DNA from: CAZQFV01 sp964613665
GTDB lineage: Bacteria > Chloroflexota > Chloroflexia > DTKN01
Length of the DNA: 64,000 nucleotides
Direction of reading: 5' to 3'
NCBI GenBank assembly: GCA_964613665.1
Contig: CAZTIG010000007.1
Span: forward strand, 1-64,000
The position numbers and the translations under genes are program-made. Below the pieces are notes generated by a model. It had not been told where the DNA came from, made no database searches, and saw only the letters and a program-made list of their open reading frames with translations. Positions 7,746-16,868 of this stretch are shown here, one piece after another; within the stretch, counting starts at the first letter, position 1, and each line of letters opens with the position of its first letter.

Positions 7746-7767
7746 GCGCCGTTCTGCCACAGGCATC

Positions 7768-10362
7768 CTACTCCGGTCGGCGAAAGACGATGGCCCCGCC
7801 GGCCGCATCGACCACGACTGTGTCGCCTTCCCGGAACACGCCCTGCAGCACCTGCAGCGCCAGCGGGTCGAGCACCTCGCGCTGGATGGCCCGCTTGAGC
7901 GGGCGCGCCCCGTAGGTCGGGTCGAAGCCGACCTCGGCCAGGTGCGCGCGGGCGGCATCGGTCCACTGCAGCGATAGCTTGCGCTCCTTCAGCCGCTCCT
8001 GCACGTGCCCCAGTTGAATCTCGACGATCTGGGCGATCTCCTCCCGCCCCAGCGGGTTGAAGATTACCACCTCGTCCACACGGTTGAGGAACTCGGGCCG
8101 GAACTGGCCCCGCAGCGCCTCCAGGACACGGCGGCGGACCTCCTCCTCCTGGCCCTTGCGCAGGTCCTGCAGGTAGGTCGAGCCCACGTTGGAGGTCATG
8201 ATGACCACGGCGTTCTTGAAATCGACGGTGCGGCCCTGACCGTCGGTCAGGCGGCCGTCGTCGAGCACCTGGAGGAGGACGTTGAATACCTCCGGGTGGG
8301 CCTTTTCGATCTCGTCCAGGAGGACGACGCTGTACGGCCGGCGGCGGACGGCCTCGGTGAGCTGCCCGCCTTCCTCGTAGCCGACGTAGCCGGGCGGGGC
8401 ACCGATCATGCGCGAGACGGTGTGCCGCTCCTGGTACTCGCTCATGTCCAGCCGGACCATGGCGTCCTCGTCGTCAAAGAGGAACTCGGCCAGGGCCCGG
8501 GCCAGCTCGGTCTTGCCGACGCCGGTGGGTCCCAGGAAGAGGAACGAGCCCAGTGGCCGATTGGGGTCCTGCAGGCCGGCCCGCGCCCGCCGGACGGCGT
8601 TGGAGACGGCCGTGATGGCCGCATCCTGTCCCACCACCCGCGTGCGCAGGCGATCCTCCATGGAGACCAGCTTCTGGATCTCCCCCTCCAGCAGCCGGCT
8701 GACGGGGATGCCCGTCCACCGGGCCACGACCTCGGCCACGTCCTCCTCGTCCACTTCCTCCTTGAGGAGCGCCCCGTCCTTCTGGACCTCGGCCAGGTGG
8801 GCCTCCTGCTGGCGCAGGCTCTTCTCCAGCTCCACCAGTGTGCCGTACTGCAGCTGGGCAGCCTTGCCCAGGTCGGCGGCGCGCTGGGCCCGCTCGATCT
8901 CGCCTCGTACCTCATCCATGCGGGCCTTGGTCCCGCGGATCGATTGGATCGCCTCCTTCTCTTGCTGCCAGCGGGCGCGCAGCGATTGGCGCTGCTCCTG
9001 CAGGTCGGCCAGCTCCTTCTCGATGCGCTCGCGGCGCTCCTTGGAGGCGGCATCGCGCTCCTTCTTCAGGGCCGTGCGCTCGATCTCGAGCTGCATCACG
9101 CGGCGCTCGATCTCGTCCAGCTCGGCCGGCATGGAGTCGATCTCGATGCGCAGCCGCGAGGCAGCCTCGTCGACCAGGTCGATGGCCTTGTCCGGGAGAA
9201 AGCGGTCGCTGATGTAGCGGTGGGCCAGGATGGCGGCCGAGACGAGGGCGCTGTCCTGGATGCGCACGCCGTGGTGCACCTCGTAGCGTTCCTTCAGCCC
9301 GCGCAGGATGGAGATGGTATCCTCGACGCTGGGCTCGCCCACGTAGACGGGCTGGAAGCGCCGCTCCAGGGCGGCGTCCTTCTCGATGTGCTTGCGGTAT
9401 TCGTCCAGGGTCGTTGCCCCGACGGCGTGCAGCTCGCCGCGGGCCAGCATCGGCTTGAGCATGTTGGAGGCGTCCATGGCCCCCTCGGCCGCGCCGGCCC
9501 CGACGACGGTGTGCAGCTCGTCGAGGAAGAGGATGACCTGGCCCTCGCTCTCGGCGATCTCCTTGAGGACGGCCTTGAGGCGCTCCTCGAACTCGCCGCG
9601 GTACTTGGTACCGGCGATGAGGGAGCCCAGGTCGAGCTGCACCAGGCGCTTCTCCTTGAGCCCCTCGGGCACGTCGCCGCGCACGATGCGCTGGGCCAGT
9701 CCTTCGACGATAGCCGTCTTGCCCACGCCCGGTTCCCCGATGAGCACGGGGTTGTTCTTGGTGCGGCGCGAGAGGACCTGGACGACGCGGCGGATCTCGT
9801 CATCGCGGCCGATGACCGGGTCGAGCCTGTTCTCGCGGGCCATGCGGGTGATGTCGCGGCCGTAGCGCTCCAGGGCCTGGTAGGTCGTCTCGGGCGTCTG
9901 GCTGGTGACCCGCTGGCTGCCGCGGATGGTCGTCAGGGCCTGCAGGATGGCGCCGTGCTGGATGCCGAAGCGGCGCAGCAGCTCCAGGGCCGGCCCGCGC
10001 ACGCGCTCGTCGGCCAGGCCCAGGAGGAGGTGCTCGGTGGAGACGTACTCGTCGCGCATGCGCCCGGCCTCTTCCTCGGCGCTGCGGGCGACCTGCTCTA
10101 CCTGCGGCGACAGGTAGACCTGGGTAGGGCCGTGGGCCTGGGGCAGGCGCGAAAGCTCGTCCTGCACCGTGGCCAGGAGCTGGGCCGGGCTGGCACCGAT
10201 CTTTTGCACCACCTGCGGCACGACGCCGTCGCTCTGCGAGAGCAGGGCTGCCAGCAGGTGCAGGGGCTCCATCTGGCTGTGATGGCGCTCCTGGGCCTCC
10301 TTCTGCGCTGCCAGGATGGCCTGGGCGGCCTTTTCGGTGAAGCGGTTCAGGTCCACGGGCAC
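7768..10362 (-). CDS. clpB: ClpB chaperone (protein disaggregase)
   Basis: 864 residues, a cytoplasmic AAA+ hexamer that pulls apart aggregated proteins together with the DnaK system. Order: N-terminal Clp repeat domain (LNRFTEKAAQAILAAQ at the start), first ATPase with Walker A GEPGVGKTAIVEG, an arginine- and glutamate-rich coiled-coil middle domain that distinguishes ClpB from ClpA/ClpC, second ATPase with GPTGVGKTELARA, and a C-terminal domain. The start is GTG at 10362, five bases after GGAGGTG and giving MPVDLNRF; the frame stays open further upstream but without family similarity. No CIRCE operator is visible. It lies 113 bp downstream of a methyltransferase gene on the same strand. Confidence 0.96.
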   Translation of the reverse strand: MPVDLNRFTEKAAQAILAAQKEAQERHHSQMEPLHLLAALLSQSDGVVPQVVQKIGASPAQLLATVQDELSRLPQAHGPTQVYLSPQVEQVARSAEEEAGRMRDEYVSTEHLLLGLADERVRGPALELLRRFGIQHGAILQALTTIRGSQRVTSQTPETTYQALERYGRDITRMARENRLDPVIGRDDEIRRVVQVLSRRTKNNPVLIGEPGVGKTAIVEGLAQRIVRGDVPEGLKEKRLVQLDLGSLIAGTKYRGEFEERLKAVLKEIAESEGQVILFLDELHTVVGAGAAEGAMDASNMLKPMLARGELHAVGATTLDEYRKHIEKDAALERRFQPVYVGEPSVEDTISILRGLKERYEVHHGVRIQDSALVSAAILAHRYISDRFLPDKAIDLVDEAASRLRIEIDSMPAELDEIERRVMQLEIERTALKKERDAASKERRERIEKELADLQEQRQSLRARWQQEKEAIQSIRGTKARMDEVRGEIERAQRAADLGKAAQLQYGTLVELEKSLRQQEAHLAEVQKDGALLKEEVDEEDVAEVVARWTGIPVSRLLEGEIQKLVSMEDRLRTRVVGQDAAITAVSNAVRRARAGLQDPNRPLGSFLFLGPTGVGKTELARALAEFLFDDEDAMVRLDMSEYQERHTVSRMIGAPPGYVGYEEGGQLTEAVRRRPYSVVLLDEIEKAHPEVFNVLLQVLDDGRLTDGQGRTVDFKNAVVIMTSNVGSTYLQDLRKGQEEEVRRRVLEALRGQFRPEFLNRVDEVVIFNPLGREEIAQIVEIQLGHVQERLKERKLSLQWTDAARAHLAEVGFDPTYGARPLKRAIQREVLDPLALQVLQGVFREGDTVVVDAAGGAIVFRRPE

Positions 10363-10475
10363 AGGACACCTCCAAGAAGTACTGAGGTGAGGATAAGGCA
10401 GCAGCATAAGAGAAGCGTTGGAGGGACGTTGGAGAAGCACCACCAACGGCTGGGGCCGGCCGAGGCGGCCCGCGG

Positions 10476-11768
10476 CTAGCGCCTTCCGGGAACTTGCGAT
10501 TCGCCCCCGGCCAGCCACAACTTGTGCACGGCCACGCCCAATTCCCGCGAGTCAGGCGAACCCGGCGTGACCGTGGCGGGGACGAAGACGGCCGCCATGC
10601 GGATGCGGACCTCGACCTCGGAGATGGCCCCGCTGGCGATCCCGGCCTGGACATCGGGCGGCATGGCCAGCACCACCTCTCCCGCCGCATTCGGCCCCAG
10701 GGCAAAGGTCCCGGCCGACTGGCCCTGGACCAACACCTCGCCCTGTGCTCCCGGAGGGCCGGCCTGGCCTTGGAAGCCGACGATGCCTTCCTGCCCGCGC
10801 GCCTTGAGGTAGACCACTGCCTCGCGCCCCGTCCAGCGGATCGTGGGCGGCCAGTCCTCAAGGCCGTGCCAGCCGGCGCCGAGCTGGAGGACATCGGCAT
10901 CCCCCATGACGAGGGTACTGCGCGTGACGCGGCGCAGACCGTCCACCTGCGAGTAGAGCCAGGGGGGATAGACCTGCACGGTCGGGCCGTAAGCCTGGGC
11001 CAGGGCAAAGATGGTGTCGCGGCGCCAGCGCAGCGGGCCCAGGCGTGTCAGCCAGCGGTGCAGGAAGCCATGGGGTCGGTAGATGTCCTCCACGTCGATC
11101 CTCTGCGTGGCAAAGTGGTGCAGCCTCAGCAGCAAGTCGATCTCCCGTGGGCTGTACTCGCGGTTGTGCCGGCCGTAGACACCGTATCCCGAGTAGTGGC
11201 AGGCGATGTTCCGGCCACGGACCATGCTGATGGCACGGTCGACGTTGATGCCGTTGGGCGTGGTGATGACCAGATAGCCGCCGGGCCGGAGGACCCGGTG
11301 GATCTCGTGCAGCATGTGGCTCGGATCGAGGATCAGGTGCTCCAGCACCTCGCAGCACAGGACTAGGTCGAACTCGCCATCGCCATACGGGAAGGGCTCC
11401 AGTTCGGCGTTGAACCGCTGGTAGCGATAGCTGTACGTCTCGCCATAGCGGGCGCTGCTGATGATGTCCTGGGCCGTATCACCGCTGGCCTGGCCATAGT
11501 CGCCGCAGTAGTTGGCCTGGTAGAGCTCGCAGTCGACGTACTTTTGCAGGAGGAGGGTCAGGAAGTAGGGGGCGGCCCCCAGCTCCAGGATACGCGCCCG
11601 CGGGGGCAGAGGCGGGACGAGCGCCATCGTCTTGATGAAACGGTCCAGGTGCAGTTGGACGTAGGCGACGTCGTCCTCAGGCAGGCCAGCCTGGGCATAG
11701 TAGTTGAAGCTGGTCAGGTAGTCGTAGACTTGGTCACGGGGCGGCAGTTGCCGGCCGGTCTTGGCCAT
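10476..11768 (-). CDS. SAM-dependent methyltransferase with C-terminal beta domain
   Basis: 430 residues. The class I methyltransferase core covers about residues 40-260: SAM-binding loop RILELGAAPYF, an acidic motif in the PYGDGEFDLVLCCEVLEHL segment, and a late strand HRVLRPGGYLVITTPNG. The last 150 residues form a beta-rich domain, possibly carbohydrate-binding. The start ATG 11768 follows GAGGAG with a suitable spacer; the frame's further upstream extension overlaps the divergent promoter region and is rejected. It is transcribed away from the glycan cluster at 12-22 kb, from its own promoter, and probably methylates a surface sugar or lipid-linked glycan. The substrate is unknown. Confidence 0.8.
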   Translation of the reverse strand: MAKTGRQLPPRDQVYDYLTSFNYYAQAGLPEDDVAYVQLHLDRFIKTMALVPPLPPRARILELGAAPYFLTLLLQKYVDCELYQANYCGDYGQASGDTAQDIISSARYGETYSYRYQRFNAELEPFPYGDGEFDLVLCCEVLEHLILDPSHMLHEIHRVLRPGGYLVITTPNGINVDRAISMVRGRNIACHYSGYGVYGRHNREYSPREIDLLLRLHHFATQRIDVEDIYRPHGFLHRWLTRLGPLRWRRDTIFALAQAYGPTVQVYPPWLYSQVDGLRRVTRSTLVMGDADVLQLGAGWHGLEDWPPTIRWTGREAVVYLKARGQEGIVGFQGQAGPPGAQGEVLVQGQSAGTFALGPNAAGEVVLAMPPDVQAGIASGAISEVEVRIRMAAVFVPATVTPGSPDSRELGVAVHKLWLAGGESQVPGRR

Positions 11769-11894
11769 GGCTTTGCTCCTCACCATACCAGGCTCAGCAT
11801 CGCCACGATGCTGGACTGGCCCTCGCCCCGCCACCACCACACCTGCATCTCCGGCGAACAACCAGCAGCAGCGGCGCAGGCCCATGCTGCGGCC

Positions 11895-11923
11895 ATTGTA
11901 GTGCATCTCTTGGCAAGAGTCAA
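11895..11923 (-). promoter_or_regulatory. Promoter of the 10476-11768 methyltransferase
   Basis: Minus-strand TTGACT (11918-11923), 17-bp spacer, TACAAT (11895-11900). With the plus-strand promoter 30 bp away it forms a divergent pair serving the glycan genes. No MITE is present here. Confidence 0.8.
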
Positions 11924-11954
11924 ACCGGCCGGCTGACAAGGGAGGCCGAGTCTT

Positions 11955-11984
11955 TTGACAGGACCGAATCCTTGGTGGTAGAAT
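11955..11984 (+). promoter_or_regulatory. Promoter of the 12.1-21.9 kb glycan cluster
   Basis: TTGACA (11955-11960), 18-bp spacer, TAGAAT (11979-11984). It lies about 95 bp before the ATG at 12079. The leader contains no structure I can identify. Confidence 0.8.
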
Positions 11985-12078
11985 GGGCGCGACCGGGGAT
12001 CGCCTGCCCCGGCGGCAGCCGAAGAACGACCCCCGGCCGGCCAGGACAGACGAGCGAGTTGACGACTCGGAGGAACCC

Positions 12079-13506
12079 ATGGAGGAGAAGGTCCATCGCG
12101 ATCCGGCGCTGGCGGAGGGCCTGCGCCGGCTGCGGGAACAGGTGCGGGCCGAGACAGTGGGCAAGAGCGACTTTGCGCTGCTGAAAGAGATGGAGGACGA
12201 TCTCCTCTACGGTGACCGCGACCAAGTGCTGCTGCCCGACCTGCGGGCCAGCCTGGAGGAGGTCAACAACTCGTGGCAGGTCCGTGAGCAGCCCTTTGTC
12301 TCCCGCATCCCGCTGCTGGGCCGGCTGATCTCCTTCTTCCGCGAGAGGTGGAACCGCATCTCCACCAAGTGGTATGTGTTGCCAATCCTGAAGCAGCAGG
12401 TGGCCTACAATGCCGCCGTGGCCCGCGCCCTGGGCAACCTGTACCAGTACCTGGCGACCTCCACCCTGGGCCTGGCACGGAGGACAGAGGCCCTGACCCA
12501 GGCCCTGGCGGAAGCCCAGACGGCCCTGGGGGTACAGCTACGGGATGAACAGCATCGCCATACCCAGAAATGGCAGGATGGCCACCCGGACCTGTTCGAA
12601 CCACTGGAGCGGCAGCACGCCGCGTTGGCGCGCCTGGGTGACGACCTGCGGCAACTGGCCAGCCGCGTGGACCACCTGCAGGCGGTCGAGGCGGACAACC
12701 GCAGCGGCTATGCCTTCCAGCGCATTTGGCTGGAGCGGCTGATGCTGCGCATGGCCGAGCGCCCGGAAGGCCCCCCGCCTCAGCCGCCCGTGGGGCCACT
12801 GGAAGTGACCGAGCCGCTTTCGGACCACGACTACTTTGCCTTCGAGAACGCCTTCCGGGGCGCGCCAAGCGATATCCGCGCCCGCCAGGAGGAGTACGTG
12901 CCCTTCTTCCGGGAGAGCGGAGGTCCGGTCCTGGACATCGGCTGCGGACGCGGCGAGTTTCTGGAACTGCTGGGGGAGCATGGGGTCGAAGCCTACGGCA
13001 TCGAGATCAACGAGCAAATGCTGCTGGTCAGCCGCGAGAAGGGGCTGGACGTCCGCCTTGTGGACGCCTTCGCCCACCTGACCGGCCTGGCCAACGGCTC
13101 TCTGGGCGGTATCTTTGCCTCCCACGTGCTGGAACACCTGCCGACCGACCGGCTCTCCGAGTTCGCCCGGCTGGTCTTTGCCAAGCTCCGGCCGGGGGCC
13201 TGCTTCGTCGCCGAGACGCCGAACCCGACCTGCTTATGGACCTTTGCCCGGCAGTTCTACCTGGACCTCTCTCACATCCGGCCGCTGCACCCGCAGGCGC
13301 TGCACTTTTTGATGGAGATGGCCGGCTTTCGCCAGGTCGAGGTTCGCTATGTCAATCGCGTTCCTCTCCAGGAGCAACTGGCCCCGGTGCCCCCGTGGGG
13401 GGAGGGGCCGGCCCGAGAAGCCGCCGACGCGATCCAGAAGAACCTGGCCCGGCTGAACGACCTGGTCTACGGTTACCAGGACTTTGCCATCGTGGCCAGG
13501 AAGTAA
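12079..13506 (+). CDS. Methyltransferase with N-terminal coiled coil and WYV module
   Basis: 475 residues. The N-terminal third has an amphipathic segment, PLLGRLISFFRERWNRI then KWYVLPILKQQ (about residues 77-115), followed by helical, coiled-coil-like sequence to about residue 220. The same short module recurs in the proteins at 13522 and 20720. The C-terminal half is a class I SAM methyltransferase: VLDIGCGRGEFLELL, an acidic loop YGIEINEQM, and HVLEHLPTDRL. Start ATG 12079 follows CGGAGGAA. First gene of a six-gene plus-strand cluster. It probably modifies the growing surface glycan, with the coiled coil serving assembly or membrane attachment. Confidence 0.78.
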   Translation: MEEKVHRDPALAEGLRRLREQVRAETVGKSDFALLKEMEDDLLYGDRDQVLLPDLRASLEEVNNSWQVREQPFVSRIPLLGRLISFFRERWNRISTKWYVLPILKQQVAYNAAVARALGNLYQYLATSTLGLARRTEALTQALAEAQTALGVQLRDEQHRHTQKWQDGHPDLFEPLERQHAALARLGDDLRQLASRVDHLQAVEADNRSGYAFQRIWLERLMLRMAERPEGPPPQPPVGPLEVTEPLSDHDYFAFENAFRGAPSDIRARQEEYVPFFRESGGPVLDIGCGRGEFLELLGEHGVEAYGIEINEQMLLVSREKGLDVRLVDAFAHLTGLANGSLGGIFASHVLEHLPTDRLSEFARLVFAKLRPGACFVAETPNPTCLWTFARQFYLDLSHIRPLHPQALHFLMEMAGFRQVEVRYVNRVPLQEQLAPVPPWGEGPAREAADAIQKNLARLNDLVYGYQDFAIVARK

Positions 13507-13521
13507 GTCACGGAGGAAACG

Positions 13522-15120
13522 GTGTCGAGCGAAGAGAATCCCCTGGAGACCTTGCGCCAGTACCACGCGCGCCTCGCTGCTCTCGCCGGCCAGTTGGAGC
13601 AGCTGCGCTCATTGCCCGAACCCCGTCTCTCTTCTTCGGTCCCGGTCCTGGGCCCGCTCGTCGTGGCGCTGCGCCGCTTCTGGAACTGGCTGGCCACTCG
13701 CTGGTACGTCCGCCCCGTCTTTGACCAGCAGAGCACTTTCAACGAGCGCCTGGTGCTGTCGCTGAACGAAGTTGCAGGCATGATCACCCTGCTGCTTCAG
13801 CAGATTGCGGCCCAGCCTTGGCTGACGCAGGAGGTTCCAACCCCATCGCAGTGGCGCGGCTTTGGTTTCATCGGCACACCGCTGGAAGAGCGCCTGGGAT
13901 CGCTGGATGCGGCCGCTCTCCAGGCGTGGGAAAACGCCGGTGTGCCGGCGCTGGAGCGGCACACCGCGGCCATGGAGGCCCGCGCCGACGAGAAGCAGGA
14001 CGAAGCGACGACCCTGAACTACCCCCTACACTGGCGCAGTTGGTGGGAATGCTGGCGCTACCTGTTCGACCTGGCCCTGTCCAACGCGATCCTGGGCTGC
14101 CGTCCCGGCGACCTGGTGCTGGACTATGCCGCCGGGGCCTGTTGGGTGACCGAGTTTCTTCAGAGGCTGGGAATGCGCACTGCCACGGTGGACCTGTCGC
14201 ACGAGATGCTGCGGCGGGGCCGGAAACGGCTGACGGTGGACCCCCGGCTCCAGCCCCACCAGGCGGCCTTCGTGGTCGGCAATGCCCTGTACCTGCCATT
14301 CGCCGACCGGACCTTTGACGGGGTCATCTGCATGAACGCCCTCCACCACATGCCCTCGTACCGCCAGGCGCTGGCCGAGATCTACCGGGTGCTGAAAGAG
14401 GGCGGCCGGGCGGTCTTTTCCGAACCCGGGGCCGTCCACGCCGAGAACCCCACTTCCCGCAACCGCATGGAAGAGGACGGCGTGCTGGAGAAGAACGTCT
14501 CCCTGCCGCTGATCCACCACCTGGCCCGGCAGGCCGGCTTCGCGCGGATGAAGGTCGTCCCGCTGATGGACCCGACCAACTACCTCTTTGAGTACACGGC
14601 CGGCCCGGCCGACCACGACGCCCTGCGGGCGATGTGGGGCGAGACGCTCCTGCTGGGCCCCCGCGCGCGGGCCCGCTTTGTCCTGGAAAAGGGCCCCGAG
14701 CGGCCCCTGGACTCCTGCATGCCGCCCCCCGTGCTCTTCAACCACTTGCTGCGGGCACAGATTGTCATCGCCCAGAGCCAGGAGCGGGTACCGGCCGGCC
14801 AGGACTTGATCGACCGGGTTGTCGTTCGCAACAGCGGCGACGTGATCTGGCGGGCCCGGGGGCATGGCTACGGTGGCGAGGTCAACGCCGGGGTCAAGGT
14901 CTGCGCCGAGGACGGAACCGTGCTGCGCGACGATCTGGGGCGGACATCCCTACCACACGACATGGCTCCCGGGGAAGAGGCCTGTCTGGAGGTGCGCATC
15001 CCCGGGCGTCTCGACCCAGGGCGCTATCTGCTCAAGTACGACATGGTCGTGGAGTACGTGGCCTGGTTCGAGCAGTACGGATCGCTGCCGGCCCAGCGTG
15101 CCCTGGAAGTGACCGCATAG
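13522..15120 (+). CDS. Methyltransferase with WYV module and C-terminal beta-sandwich
   Basis: 532 residues. The module PVLGPLVVALRRFWNWLA then RWYVRPVFDQQSTFN (about 35-75) matches those at 12079 and 20720. A methyltransferase domain follows (about 155-330): LVLDYAAGACWVTEFL, FADRTFDGVICMNALHHM, YRVLKEGGRAVFSEPG. The last 130 residues are a beta-sandwich-like domain with VVVRNSGDVIW and RLDPGRYLLKYDMV, comparable to the C-terminus of the protein at 10476-11768 and possibly glycan-binding. GTG start 13522 with CGGAGGAA upstream, 15 bp after the previous gene. Probable role: glycan methylation or chain-length capping; unproven. Confidence 0.75.
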   Translation: MSSEENPLETLRQYHARLAALAGQLEQLRSLPEPRLSSSVPVLGPLVVALRRFWNWLATRWYVRPVFDQQSTFNERLVLSLNEVAGMITLLLQQIAAQPWLTQEVPTPSQWRGFGFIGTPLEERLGSLDAAALQAWENAGVPALERHTAAMEARADEKQDEATTLNYPLHWRSWWECWRYLFDLALSNAILGCRPGDLVLDYAAGACWVTEFLQRLGMRTATVDLSHEMLRRGRKRLTVDPRLQPHQAAFVVGNALYLPFADRTFDGVICMNALHHMPSYRQALAEIYRVLKEGGRAVFSEPGAVHAENPTSRNRMEEDGVLEKNVSLPLIHHLARQAGFARMKVVPLMDPTNYLFEYTAGPADHDALRAMWGETLLLGPRARARFVLEKGPERPLDSCMPPPVLFNHLLRAQIVIAQSQERVPAGQDLIDRVVVRNSGDVIWRARGHGYGGEVNAGVKVCAEDGTVLRDDLGRTSLPHDMAPGEEACLEVRIPGRLDPGRYLLKYDMVVEYVAWFEQYGSLPAQRALEVTA

Positions 15121-15133
15121 AGGGGAGGAGCGG

Positions 15134-16837
15134 ATGCGCATTGCCTACTACTCGCCGGCGCAGCTGCCGGAAGCTATGGCCTACGACCGGGCGCTGCTCC
15201 CGCACCTGTCCTGCCACGTAGAGCTCGAACGCTTCGTCGAGGCGGGGGCGGCAGCGGAGGTTGCGGCGGCGCCGCTGCTTCCCACCTTTGAGGAGGGCAT
15301 GTTCTCCGAGCGCCACAGCGCCGCTCCCTACGATCTGGCGCTGTACGCCATCGGAGATGACCCGGCCTACCGCTTCGCCTGGGAGGCGTTGCAGCGCCGG
15401 CCGGGCCTCATCGACCTGCAGAGCCTGGGCTTGCACCGCCTCTATGGCGATCGCCCCCCGTCTGGCTACGAGGAACTGCTGGCCGAGGGCTACGGCGAGG
15501 CCGGCCGGGCCATCGGCCACTACCGCGCCCTGGGATTCCCCACCACGGCCGACGAGGCGCTGCTGCCGCTCGGGGTGGCTGTTGCTGCGCACGGGCTCGG
15601 GGCCAGTGTCCATACTGCGGAGGCCAGCACCTTTCTGCAGCAAAGGCTGCCGGCCCTGCCCACTGCCTTCATCCGCCGCCCGCTGGCTCCCCCGCTCGAC
15701 CTGGACCTTGGCGACCTGCCGGCCATCCGCCAGCGGCTGGGGCTGCCCCCACAGGGGCTGGTGATCACCTCCGGCGGCAACCTGCCGCTGCAGCGCCGCG
15801 AACGGCTGGCGCGGGCCTACGGTCGCCTGCTGCTCGAAGACGCCGGCGCCGTCCTGCTGATCGCCGCCGAGGACCGCATCGACGCCTCGTTGTGGTCAGA
15901 GCTGCTGCGCCGCGAACGACTGCTCGGCGCGGCGCGCATTGTCGATGTGGGGGCGAGCACCATCGCCCGGGCCGAGGTCGTCGCCGTGACCGACGTCGGC
16001 CTGTACCTGCGGGCGCCGGCATTGGGCGAGATGCCGGAGCTGCCGCTGTGCTTCCTAGCGGCCGGAAAGGCCACCGCGGTACTGCCCAGCGGTGGCCTGG
16101 CCGAGTTTCCCGAGGACTGCTGCGCCCGCGTCGAACCGGGTCCGCCGGAGGAGGAGCTGTTGTGGGCCTACATGCGGCTTCTCGCGACCCAGCCGGAGCT
16201 TCGCCAGCGGATGGGAGAGAATGCCCGCGACTATGTGTCCCGGCTCCACTCCCCGGAGACGGTAGCCCGGGAGTACCAGCGTTTCCTGGAAGAGGTCGAC
16301 AGAATCCTCGAACATCGCCGCATCTGCTTCCTCACCCCGGAACCGCCGGCCGCGGTCCAGGCCGCCGGTCCTCCTGCGGCTTCTCCGGAGCCGGAGGAGC
16401 CGCCCACGGACACGGAGGAAGCCGGGCCGGTCGACGTCGAGCAGATCATGGCCCAGATTCGCCTGAGAACGGGCCAACGCTACCTGACCGATCAGCCGCC
16501 GCTGCCCACCTTCAGCGCCTATCGGCCCCTGCCGGCTATCCGCAGCGAGGAGGAGAGGGAGATGCTCCTGAGCCTGGGAGAGGCCAACCTGGCATGGGAA
16601 CTGCCGGAGCCGGCCGAGCGCACCGACCTGTCGGCCTACCTGCTCGAGCTGGTCCGCCAGCAGAGCCGCTGCAACGCCAGCCTGGTGCGCACCCTCAACC
16701 GTATGACCGCCCTGATCTACGACCCGGCGCGGGAGGTCGAGCTGACCGCGCTGCGCTACGAGGTGGCAGCGCTGTACCAGCGGCTTGCGGAACTGGAGAA
16801 ACGGATCGAGGCGGCGCGCGGAGAGCCTCTGGCTTGA
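15134..16837 (+). CDS. Glycosyltransferase (GT4-like) with C-terminal coiled coil
   Basis: 567 residues. Residues 1 to about 400 resemble a two-Rossmann-fold glycosyltransferase: an N-terminal RIAYYSPAQLPEAMAYD segment, a linker region RQRLGLPPQGLVITSGG that starts the nucleotide-sugar-binding half, and a tail MGENARDYVSRLHSPETVAREYQRFLEEV typical of family 4. The usual EX7E signature is not obvious. After a proline-rich linker (about 405-430) comes VDVEQIMAQIRLRTGQRY and a helical end (VRQQSRCNASLVRTLNRM, then LTALRYEVAALYQRLAELEK) that is probably a coiled coil. ATG 15134 follows GGGGAGGAG. Donor and acceptor sugars are unknown. Confidence 0.7.
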   Translation: MRIAYYSPAQLPEAMAYDRALLPHLSCHVELERFVEAGAAAEVAAAPLLPTFEEGMFSERHSAAPYDLALYAIGDDPAYRFAWEALQRRPGLIDLQSLGLHRLYGDRPPSGYEELLAEGYGEAGRAIGHYRALGFPTTADEALLPLGVAVAAHGLGASVHTAEASTFLQQRLPALPTAFIRRPLAPPLDLDLGDLPAIRQRLGLPPQGLVITSGGNLPLQRRERLARAYGRLLLEDAGAVLLIAAEDRIDASLWSELLRRERLLGAARIVDVGASTIARAEVVAVTDVGLYLRAPALGEMPELPLCFLAAGKATAVLPSGGLAEFPEDCCARVEPGPPEEELLWAYMRLLATQPELRQRMGENARDYVSRLHSPETVAREYQRFLEEVDRILEHRRICFLTPEPPAAVQAAGPPAASPEPEEPPTDTEEAGPVDVEQIMAQIRLRTGQRYLTDQPPLPTFSAYRPLPAIRSEEEREMLLSLGEANLAWELPEPAERTDLSAYLLELVRQQSRCNASLVRTLNRMTALIYDPAREVELTALRYEVAALYQRLAELEKRIEAARGEPLA

Positions 16838-16868
16838 TCGCCGCCACGGCGATCCGGAGAGGGCAGAA

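Noticed and set aside
10363..10475. CIRCE heat-shock operator upstream of clpB
   Set aside because: No TTAGCACTC-N9-GAGTGCTAA pattern or clear heat-shock promoter could be seen.
8005..10479. Long plus-strand open frame opposite clpB, and similar frames opposite other genes (449-2710, 44485-48474, 52193-54673)
   Set aside because: They are antisense shadows of clear protein families in high-GC DNA, with histidine-, valine- and aspartate-rich composition and no motifs.
12405..13137. Additional minus-strand genes within the glycan cluster
   Set aside because: The frames overlap well-supported methyltransferase domains and show only alanine/arginine-rich shadow composition.
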